From Tatumella punctata (GTDB lineage: Bacteria > Pseudomonadota > Gammaproteobacteria > Enterobacterales > Enterobacteriaceae): a stretch of DNA of 64,000 nucleotides. The stretch covers positions 62,001-126,000 of the forward strand of contig NZ_BAAAFW010000095.1 of NCBI RefSeq assembly GCF_039523735.1, in the 5' to 3' direction. Of this stretch, positions 25,324 through 32,146 are shown in pieces (position 1 is the first letter of the stretch; each line of letters starts with the position of its first letter). The translations under genes were made by a program, and so were the position numbers. Below the pieces are notes generated by a model. It saw only the letters and a program-made list of their open reading frames with translations, did not search any database and was not told where the DNA came from.

Positions 25324-26241
25324 TCAGGCCGGGAGAATACCGTTCTGCTCACCGGAAGGGTGGCTGGCAGTAATATGCGGGCTGATAAATGCCAGTAATG
25401 CACGGATTACCGGGTTGTGCTGACGATGACCGGGATAGATGGCGTTCAGTGATAACCCCTGCGGGGTAAAATCGGCTAACACCGGAAGCAGTCTGCCTGC
25501 ATTAATCGCGTCATTAACAATAAAGCGGGGTAATAATACCAGCCCTAACCCTGCTTCTGCAGACTCTCTGAGTACTTCCCCGTTATTACTTGATACCGGG
25601 CCGTTTATCGCAAAGAAACGGCTCTTCCCCTCAACCAGCAGGTTCCAGCCCGATGGCCCTGCGGTACCGTATCGCAGACAACGGTGACGGCTGAGATCGG
25701 CGGGAAGTAAGGGTATACCCGTCTGTTGCAGGTAGTCAGGACTGCCGCAGATAACCATCGGCAATATCCCCAGTTGACGGGCAATCATGCTGGAATCAGC
25801 CAGTGCGCCAATCCGTAATACCATATCGAAACCTTCGCCGATCAGATCGACAAACCGGTCATTAATTTCGATATGCAGACTGACTGACAAATGCTGATGC
25901 TGAAAACGGGTAAGCAAAGGGGCAATATGCCGCAACCCGTAGGTGTGTGGCAGACTGATCTTGAAATTTCCCACCAGCTGACTCTGGCGTAGCGATATCG
26001 CATCTTCAGCCTGACGGACTTCATCAAGAATACGGCTGGCATGTTGAAAAAATACCTGTCCGGCATCAGTCACTGATAAACTGCGGGTATTACGTACCAG
26101 TAGCTGCGCGGCCAGACCGGTTTCCAATGCACCGATCCGCCGGCTGACAAACTGTTTTGATAACATCAGCCGGTCTGCCGCTGCGGTGAAGCTGCCGGTA
26201 TTTACAATGGCGACAAAAATACGCATATCATCAAGGGTCAT
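25324..26241 (-). CDS. LysR-family transcriptional regulator
   Basis: A 305-residue DNA-binding regulator. The N-terminal helix-turn-helix runs MTLDDMRIFVAIVNTGSFTAAADRL to LLVRNTRSLSVTDAG, and the effector domain includes FVDLIGEGFDMVLRIG and EAGLGLVLLPRF, the DmlR-like subgroup. The ATG at 26241 starts MTLDDM in register with the family. It is divergent from a GNAT gene (189-base gap) and upstream of a doxX-like gene; either could be its target. The inducer is unknown. Confidence 0.87.
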   Translation of the reverse strand: MTLDDMRIFVAIVNTGSFTAAADRLMLSKQFVSRRIGALETGLAAQLLVRNTRSLSVTDAGQVFFQHASRILDEVRQAEDAISLRQSQLVGNFKISLPHTYGLRHIAPLLTRFQHQHLSVSLHIEINDRFVDLIGEGFDMVLRIGALADSSMIARQLGILPMVICGSPDYLQQTGIPLLPADLSRHRCLRYGTAGPSGWNLLVEGKSRFFAINGPVSSNNGEVLRESAEAGLGLVLLPRFIVNDAINAGRLLPVLADFTPQGLSLNAIYPGHRQHNPVIRALLAFISPHITASHPSGEQNGILPA

Positions 26242-26430
26242 GGTGTCGATCCGGAATATCGGTTTTCTGCCAGATTGTCCGGCTGCCTGCCCGGCAGTGT
26301 ATCACCCTCCCCCGGGCTCTGTACTGACAGAAAAGATATTTCACACTTCAGCCCGGAAATATTGTTCCACCGGAATCAGGCTGACACTTATAGTAGGTTT
26401 TCCACGCCACTGACTGACAGGAAAAGAACA

Positions 26431-27150
26431 ATGACTGACAGAATCAATAAGTTCGGACAACCCATCGGCCTGCCGGTGGATACCTGGCAACCCGCAAAGC
26501 TCCCTGAAGCAGTAACACTGACGGGCCACTATTGCCAGTTACAGCCGTTAGACAGCCAGCGCCATGAACAGGATCTCTGTCAGGCACTACAGTGTGAAAC
26601 AGGCGGTGAATCTTTATGGACATATATGTTTTCAGGCCCCTTTACCTCGCGGCAGCACTTTCATGAATATATTCGCGCCGCTGCTAACAGCCGCGATCCA
26701 TTCCATTTTGCTGTTATTGATAACGCTACCGGTAAAGCCACAGGCAGCTTGTCACTGATGAGAATCGATACGGCTAATGGCGTGGCAGAAGCCGGACATG
26801 TTATGTTTTCACCACAACTGCAACGTACTCCGCTTTCTACAGAAGCACAGTATTTACTGATGCGCTACGCATTTGACACTCTGGGTTATCGTCGTTATGA
26901 ATGGAAATGCGACAGCCTGAATACACCTTCACGCAATGCAGCACTCAGGCTGGGATTCCGTTTTGAAGGTATATTCCGTCAGGCGATGGTGTATAAAGGA
27001 CGCAACCGCGATACTGCATGGTTTTCCGTAACCGACGAGGAATGGCCCGGATTGCGATCAGCATTTACACAATGGCTGAGTGCAGACAATTTCGACTCTG
27101 CGGGGCAACAGCGTTATCCGCTACGTTATTTTCGCTCCGGCACGCTATAA
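26431..27150 (+). CDS. GNAT-family N-acetyltransferase (RimJ/RimL type)
   Basis: A 239-residue cytoplasmic acetyl-CoA-dependent acyltransferase. It opens with the motif NKFGQPIGLPVD, shared by a group of RimJ/RimL-like proteins, and has the GNAT core: ATGSLSLMRID, AEAGHVMFSPQLQ, and RYEWKCDSLNTPSRNAALRLGF, which includes the acetyl-CoA region. The ATG at 26431 is preceded by AGGAAAAG. An upstream frame from 26275 adds 52 non-conserved residues. It is divergent from a LysR gene. The acceptor is unknown. Confidence 0.85.
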   Translation: MTDRINKFGQPIGLPVDTWQPAKLPEAVTLTGHYCQLQPLDSQRHEQDLCQALQCETGGESLWTYMFSGPFTSRQHFHEYIRAAANSRDPFHFAVIDNATGKATGSLSLMRIDTANGVAEAGHVMFSPQLQRTPLSTEAQYLLMRYAFDTLGYRRYEWKCDSLNTPSRNAALRLGFRFEGIFRQAMVYKGRNRDTAWFSVTDEEWPGLRSAFTQWLSADNFDSAGQQRYPLRYFRSGTL

Positions 27151-27213
27151 TTCTGCTGCCGGCTGAATCCGCCGGCCTGATTTTATTCCCGGAGCCGGTT
27201 AAGCCGGATAACT

Positions 27214-27945
27214 ATGCTGATGTCTGCTGAGTTCCCTTCTGCCGTTACCGAAAATTTAGTCCTGCCTGACGGACAGTTTATCTGTCGCGCGGCTTTTTCT
27301 GCGTCATCTCCGGTTCTGGCCTGTGCTGCCTTTGATAGCGCAACCTTCAGTCCGCATCTGTACCAGCACTATAATATTCCCTGCCCGATGGCCATCAGCG
27401 GGGCTGCCCGTAAACGCCAGGCAGAATACCTGGCCAGCCGCTGGCTGGTCAGATCAATTGCCGCCAGCTACGGTATTAAAAATTTTATACTGACCAACAA
27501 TCCTGATCGTTCGCCCCGCTGGCCCCCGGCCCTGACGGCATCCTTGTCACATACCAGCGGAATGGTATTTTTGCTGGCAGACCCGCAAAAGCGTCTGGCA
27601 GGAAACGATACGGAACAGTGGATGAACCGCCATACGACCAGCCAGATCAGGGATATCCTGATGGATAAAGAAGAAGGGAAGCTGCTGGCTTCAGTACAGT
27701 TACCCCCGGAGCAGGCAGTAACCCTGCTATTTTCTCTGAAAGAGAGTCTGTATAAGGCATTATGGCCGGAAGTCCGTCAGTATATCGACTTCCTGCAGGT
27801 AAGATTACTGACTATTGATGAAATGAACTCGACGGCCTGTTTACAGCTGAAACAGACTCTGTCACAGGACTATCCCCAGGGCCGCTGTTTTACTGTCAGC
27901 TATGCTATTACCCGGCAACGCGTATTCAGCTGGATCAGTCACTGA
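27214..27945 (+). CDS. 4'-phosphopantetheinyl transferase, EntD-like
   Basis: Predicted to move the phosphopantetheine arm of coenzyme A onto a carrier protein. The 243-residue protein has the EntD-type order: SRWLVR near 75, SLSHT at 110-114, a metal-binding motif at 130-134 (GNDTE, where the usual form is GxDxE with hydrophobic residues), and FSLKESLYK at 173-181. The key Asp, Glu and Lys are all present, so activity is plausible. There is no siderophore or polyketide cluster nearby in this window to act on. It converges on alkB with only seven bases between stops. Confidence 0.84.
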   Translation: MLMSAEFPSAVTENLVLPDGQFICRAAFSASSPVLACAAFDSATFSPHLYQHYNIPCPMAISGAARKRQAEYLASRWLVRSIAASYGIKNFILTNNPDRSPRWPPALTASLSHTSGMVFLLADPQKRLAGNDTEQWMNRHTTSQIRDILMDKEEGKLLASVQLPPEQAVTLLFSLKESLYKALWPEVRQYIDFLQVRLLTIDEMNSTACLQLKQTLSQDYPQGRCFTVSYAITRQRVFSWISH

Positions 27946-27952
27946 TACACCA

Positions 27953-28564
27953 TTACCCGGCACAACGAAACGTCATATTATAACGGTATTTTCCGGTCAG
28001 GGGATGTGAGCCTGGTTTCAGGGGTAAAATCCCGTGAAAACGCAGCCGGGAACGTCCCCCCCAGACCACGACATCCCCGTGTTCCAGCATAACTTTAGTC
28101 ACCGGATCGCCGCGTTCAAAGCCTCCGAATTGAAATACCGCAGCCAGCCCGAGAGATACAGAGACAATCGGCTGACGCAGATCCTTTTCGTCTTTATCCT
28201 GATGTAACGATAACTTGCTGTCGACAGCATAACGGTTCATCAGACAGGAGTCTGGCCGAAAGCCGGTGAAACCGGCACTCAGGGCGGTAGTAATAGCGTA
28301 TTTTCTTAAGTTATCAGGCATCAGCAACCCGCCATTAATCGGATGAGCGTCTGCGGGCCGGCCATACAGGCCACAATGGGTCATCGCCACCGACATCCGA
28401 AAACCGCCGGGGGTAATCCGGTGCTGAAAGGGACGCTGGCTGGCAATCGCCATAATCTGGTCGAACAGCCAGTGATCATCATGCCTGGCATAACGCCGCA
28501 GGATGACAGCGTCTTCTGCCAGTGCCTCCTGCCACGGGGGGTCGCCCTCAAAAAGATCCAGCAT
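27953..28564 (-). CDS. alkB: Alkylated DNA repair dioxygenase AlkB
   Basis: An Fe(II)/2-oxoglutarate dioxygenase that removes methyl groups from 1-methyladenine and 3-methylcytosine in DNA and RNA. The 203-residue protein (E. coli 216) keeps the iron triad His121, Asp123 (LHQDKDE) and His177 (RFHGIL), and the 2-oxoglutarate motif RYNMTFR at 194-200. It follows apbE after 23 bases on the same strand and is probably in one transcript with it. Ada, the usual partner in E. coli, is not next to it, so adaptive-response control cannot be assumed. Confidence 0.95.
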   Translation of the reverse strand: MLDLFEGDPPWQEALAEDAVILRRYARHDDHWLFDQIMAIASQRPFQHRITPGGFRMSVAMTHCGLYGRPADAHPINGGLLMPDNLRKYAITTALSAGFTGFRPDSCLMNRYAVDSKLSLHQDKDEKDLRQPIVSVSLGLAAVFQFGGFERGDPVTKVMLEHGDVVVWGGRSRLRFHGILPLKPGSHPLTGKYRYNMTFRCAG

Positions 28565-28587
28565 GGTTTATTATTACTCCGCAGAGG

Positions 28588-29631
28588 TTACTTTGCTTCA
28601 GTAAGCAAAAATGATTTAAACAACGGTGAGGCCCAGCTTTCAAATTTATCTCCGTTACGGGTAATAAGAAAAACAGCCAGATGCTGTTTCAGGGCCAGTG
28701 CTTTTGCTTTTTCCGTCCCCAGAACCATCAGTCCTGTATCCCAGCCATCAGCTTCTCCGGCAGTGGTGGCTATCACAGTTGCTGATGCCAGTTTATGCTC
28801 AATCGGGCGGCCGGTAGCAGGATCGATAATATGAGAGATACGCTGACCATCCAGCTCATAATAGTTACGGTAATCACCCGAAGTACTGATACCATGCCCC
28901 TGTAAATCCACTACTGCCTGTGCTTCATTTTCCAGATCCGTTGGCTTCTGAATGGCTACTCGCCAGGGTTTACCTTCTGCCGTATGCCCCCGCGAGAGCA
29001 ACGCCCCCCCGACAGAAACAAGGTAGTTAGTAATTCCCTGAGATTCCATTAAACGGGCAAGATGATCGGTGGCATATCCTTCGCCCATGGTTGACAAATC
29101 AACATATAAATCAGGAAGATCTTTTTGTAACGCCTGGCCATCCGCCGTCTGAATGACTTTGAGATGTCTGAGTCCCGTCCGGGCTTTGGCCTGATCAATC
29201 TGTTGTTGTGCAGGAGTATGTGCCGGCATTTTTTCCGGACCAAATCCCCATAAATTGACCAGCGGCCCGACCGTAATATCCATTGCTCCGCCGGTTTTGG
29301 CACCGATACGCAATGCCATGGTAACAATATCGGCCATCGCTTCGCTGACCGGCCAGGGCCGGGTGCCGGTGTATTGGTTAAAACGCGACAGTGCCGAGTC
29401 AGTTTTCCAGGTTGAAAGTTCCTGATCATCATTATCCAGCTGTTGCTGAATAACCTGCTGTAACTGACTGCGGCGTGAGGCAGGTACATCAGCGACAGTC
29501 ACACGCCAGACCGTACCCATGGTTTTACCTTCCATCACCAGATTCTGACCGGAGGAAGACGTTGCATTATCACAACCACTCAGGGCGAGTACCATACTCA
29601 GTAGTACGGTGCCGCAGCAAAGAACTCTCAT
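28588..29631 (-). CDS. apbE: FAD:protein FMN transferase ApbE, lipoprotein
   Basis: A periplasm-facing lipoprotein that attaches FMN covalently to flavoproteins such as Nqr/Rnf subunits. The precursor has 347 residues from the ATG at 29631 (an in-frame TTG lies one codon upstream). The lipobox LSGC follows an N-terminal hydrophobic stretch, with the modified Cys at residue 20. Conserved ApbE blocks include GKTMGTVW, LSTWKTDSALSRFN, DLSTMGEGYATD, and SHIIDPATGRPIEH. Length matches E. coli ApbE (351). It precedes alkB. Confidence 0.94.
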   Translation of the reverse strand: MRVLCCGTVLLSMVLALSGCDNATSSSGQNLVMEGKTMGTVWRVTVADVPASRRSQLQQVIQQQLDNDDQELSTWKTDSALSRFNQYTGTRPWPVSEAMADIVTMALRIGAKTGGAMDITVGPLVNLWGFGPEKMPAHTPAQQQIDQAKARTGLRHLKVIQTADGQALQKDLPDLYVDLSTMGEGYATDHLARLMESQGITNYLVSVGGALLSRGHTAEGKPWRVAIQKPTDLENEAQAVVDLQGHGISTSGDYRNYYELDGQRISHIIDPATGRPIEHKLASATVIATTAGEADGWDTGLMVLGTEKAKALALKQHLAVFLITRNGDKFESWASPLFKSFLLTEAK

Positions 29632-29825
29632 CAAATTTATTTCCGGAATTATAAGCCAGGTTCAGCCGGAAGTTCACCAGCCACCACAGGGCAAAGACGC
29701 ACCAAAATGAGGCGCTATACTAACAAAATGACTGCCGGGCCCCGTGAATATCCGTGCTATCTGCTGGCATAAATTTTGCTGTCAATAGAGTGAATAACCG
29801 GTGAAGTAATAATGAGGTACTGCAG

Positions 29826-29984
29826 ATGAAGAAATTTTCGGCGATCGGTCAGCAGCTAAAGCAGTTATGGGCACAATGGTTATTGTCCGCGGTTTTTACC
29901 CAGGCAGGCTCGGCTCTGGAAGGAACCCATCGCCACTTATCCCGCCCATTAAACCGTGGCGGGAAAAGTGACAACAGGTACTGA
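29826..29984 (+). CDS. Possible 52-residue small protein
   Basis: ATG at 29826 opens 52 codons to TGA, with TGAGG eight bases upstream and a terminator just after. The product (MKKFSAIGQQLKQLWAQ..., ending NRGGKSDNRY) is basic with an amphipathic N-terminal segment and no predicted long membrane helix. I recognise no family. It lies between the divergent-facing apbE start and the ompC stop; the ribosome site and terminator make it more credible than a random frame, but conservation is untested. Confidence 0.45.
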   Translation: MKKFSAIGQQLKQLWAQWLLSAVFTQAGSALEGTHRHLSRPLNRGGKSDNRY

Positions 29985-30006
29985 GGATTCAGGCTACCCC
30001 GACAGG

Positions 30007-30042
30007 AAACAGGCAGCACATAACATTCGCTGCCTGTTTTTT
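30007..30042 (+). terminator. Terminator between the small ORF and ompC
   Basis: AAACAGGCAGC pairs with GCTGCCTGTTT and is followed by T on the plus strand; read from the minus strand the U-run is shorter. It ends two bases from the ompC stop codon and may serve both convergent transcripts. Confidence 0.75.
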
Positions 30043-30043
30043 A

Positions 30044-31171
30044 TCAGAACTGATATACCAGACCAAGTGCAACAATATTATCAGTATTAATATTGGCCGC
30101 TTCAGTGAACTGGTTGTTTTTCAGCAGGTTGATCTGATAGTCAACATAGGTAGACATATTTTTGTTGAAGTAATATGTGGCGCCGACATCCACATAACGT
30201 TTCAGGTTCTGTGCACCGTATTTTTCCACACTGGTACCCCGTGAAGAAATAAATGCCAGAGACGGACGTAAACCGAAGTCAAACTGGTACTGGGCAACTA
30301 ATTCCAGATTATCGGCTTTATCCGCATAACCGTAAGCGGTTGAATCGCTGCTGTTACCAAACCGGGTCGCATTATAAGAACGGGTATACATAGCCGCCAG
30401 ATAAACATCGCCGTTGTCGAATTTCACACCGCCTGTATAGGCTTGTGCTTTATTACCTTTACCCAGAATGTGATTTTTATCAGCGCTGATATAGTTATTC
30501 TGTTCCGTGGTCCGGTTGGAAGAGAACATCGCCGCACCCAGAGATAAGTCCGGACTAAGATCATAGCTGGCACTCATACCCCAGCCATCACCGTTCTGAC
30601 CTAAGACATCACGGCCATTGGCGGTTTCACTGGAACTGCCATTTTTTCCCTGGTACTGCACTGCAATCTTCAGGCCGTTAATCAGTCCCCAGAAGTCTGA
30701 ATTACGGTAAGTCAGCAATCCGCTGGAACGCTGGAACATAAAGTTATCCGAACCGTAGGTATCGCCGCCAAATTCCGGCAGTACATCCGTCCAGCTGGCA
30801 ATATCATACACAACACCGTAATTACGGCCATAATCCAGTGAACCGTCATTATCAAATTTCAGCCCGGCAAAACCATAACGGGTATAGTTGTCAGCACTGC
30901 CCTGGGACTCAGCATTATTCACGGCGACCTGATATTCCCATGCGCCATATCCTGTCAGTTGATCTGAAATTTGCGTTTCGCCTTTAAAACCAAAACGCAT
31001 ATATGACTGATCACCGTCTGAGCCATTATCCTTTGAGAAGTAGTGTAAGCCGTCAACTTTGCCAGACAAGTCTAACTTGTTACCGTCTTTATTATAAATT
31101 TCGGCTGCACTGGCTGATCCTGCAGCCATGAGCAGTGCCGGTACCAATAGTGAAAGAACGCGAAGTTTCAT
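30044..31171 (-). CDS. ompC: Outer membrane porin OmpC
   Basis: A trimeric general diffusion porin of the outer membrane. The 375-residue precursor has a signal peptide ending SASA before AEIYNKDGNKLDLSGK, and the constriction loop PEFGGDTYGSDNF is intact. The C-terminus ends in LVYQF, the terminal Phe needed for BAM-dependent assembly. I start at the ATG at 31171 (MKLRVLSLL), with GAGGGTAATAAC upstream just as in E. coli ompC. MicF, on the opposite strand upstream, supports the ompC identity. OmpR control is expected from the family. Confidence 0.95.
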   Translation of the reverse strand: MKLRVLSLLVPALLMAAGSASAAEIYNKDGNKLDLSGKVDGLHYFSKDNGSDGDQSYMRFGFKGETQISDQLTGYGAWEYQVAVNNAESQGSADNYTRYGFAGLKFDNDGSLDYGRNYGVVYDIASWTDVLPEFGGDTYGSDNFMFQRSSGLLTYRNSDFWGLINGLKIAVQYQGKNGSSSETANGRDVLGQNGDGWGMSASYDLSPDLSLGAAMFSSNRTTEQNNYISADKNHILGKGNKAQAYTGGVKFDNGDVYLAAMYTRSYNATRFGNSSDSTAYGYADKADNLELVAQYQFDFGLRPSLAFISSRGTSVEKYGAQNLKRYVDVGATYYFNKNMSTYVDYQINLLKNNQFTEAANINTDNIVALGLVYQF

Positions 31172-31220
31172 GTTATTACCCTCGAGTGGGACCCGTAACG
31201 TCAGAGACTGACTCAGGAAA

Positions 31221-31226
31221 ATTATA
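31221..31226 (-). promoter_or_regulatory. Candidate -10 element of ompC
   Basis: TATAAT reads on the minus strand at 31226 to 31221. The -35 position (31249-31244) is AGAAAA, unlike consensus, which fits an activator-dependent promoter. Tentative. Confidence 0.4.
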
Positions 31227-31249
31227 TAAAAGTAAAGCAAGTGTTTTCT

Positions 31250-31528
31250 TAAGTCATGTTAATTCAGGATAAGAAATAATCTATCCGCAAAATGATACTA
31301 AACAGACGAAAATGCTTCAATTTATTTCTAAATAATTTCAGAATGTAAACCTTGCGGAACTTTTTCAAACCAGGCACCACTATTAATGAGCACTAAAGGT
31401 TAAATCAACAAAAAAATTATTCCGGTAAAGAATTAGGCACTAATTGTCAAAGAGTTAAATGTTCTTGTAAATGCTTTGATGTTAAAAATAACCGCACTGA
31501 ATGATAAATAAAAACGGGGTGACGGGAA
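31250..31528. promoter_or_regulatory. AT-rich ompC/micF divergent control region
   Basis: This region is strongly AT-rich and contains phased motifs such as GTAAATGCTTTGATGTTAAA near 31470-31490 that look like OmpR half-sites. The E. coli ompC-micF region is bound by OmpR, IHF and H-NS. I cannot place individual sites with confidence. Confidence 0.45.
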
Positions 31529-31534
31529 TATAAT
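31529..31534 (+). promoter_or_regulatory. -10 element of micF
   Basis: A perfect TATAAT ends eight bases before the first conserved base of MicF. The -35 region is poor, again suggesting activation by OmpR. Confidence 0.7.
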
Positions 31535-31541
31535 GTCAATT

Positions 31542-31632
31542 GCTATCATCATTTATTTTATTATTACCTTCATTCACCCCGAATGATTATTGTCTTAACA
31601 TTCCCTGCCGGACTTCGCGTCCGGTTTTTTTT
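31542..31632 (+). ncRNA. micF: MicF small regulatory RNA
   Basis: A 91-base RNA that base-pairs with ompF mRNA in E. coli and lowers OmpF synthesis with Hfq. The 5' end GCTATCATCATTTATTTTAT matches the conserved seed of E. coli MicF almost base for base, then ACCTTCATTCA follows. It ends in a hairpin CCGGACTTCGCGTCCGG with eight T, the usual Rho-independent end. The gene is divergent from ompC, its standard position. No ompF is in this window, so the target is assumed from the known family. Confidence 0.92.
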
Positions 31633-32146
31633 GCCCAAAAAACAGTCTGATAATTACTCCCCCCCTGCCCTGACTGACATCTTATTTTGTGCCGGTCAAA
31701 TAATTAATATCTTTTAATAATTATCCTGCGCGATAAATATCACTTAACGAAATTAAATAATGATTAATATTACTCATGATTAACGATGGTTTTTCAGCCT
31801 CACGGCTTCTGCCGACAGAATTTATCAGCGTCCTGATAACCGGCAGCTGACTTCAGGATGTTCAGTACTGATAGTTATAAGATGTTATCCGTGCTGGCGC
31901 TTGTCAGGAGCCGATTGCCGGTGCCCGTATCAGCGGTAAGTTATTTCGGGACGCAGCTTTACTTCCTCACCTATTGAGGATATTTTTAGCGCACAATAGC
32001 GTCTGCCATTACGGACCTGGATAAGTCAGTGGCCTGGTATCAGCCCGGCAAAACAGGTTACCCTGTGCGGTACTTCGCTGATATCCATCGTCACAGTCCA
32101 TCTTTTGTGGGAGCGATTCCACATTACCTCAGGTTCAGAAACTTTT
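31633..32146. other. Spacer between micF and rcsD
   Basis: A 514-base region with an AT-rich left half. It must include the rcsD promoter. A 39-codon frame from 31858 has no ribosome site, so I do not call it. Confidence 0.5.

Noticed and set aside
31858..31977. 39-codon frame upstream of rcsD
   Set aside because: No Shine-Dalgarno at usable distance and no sign of function.
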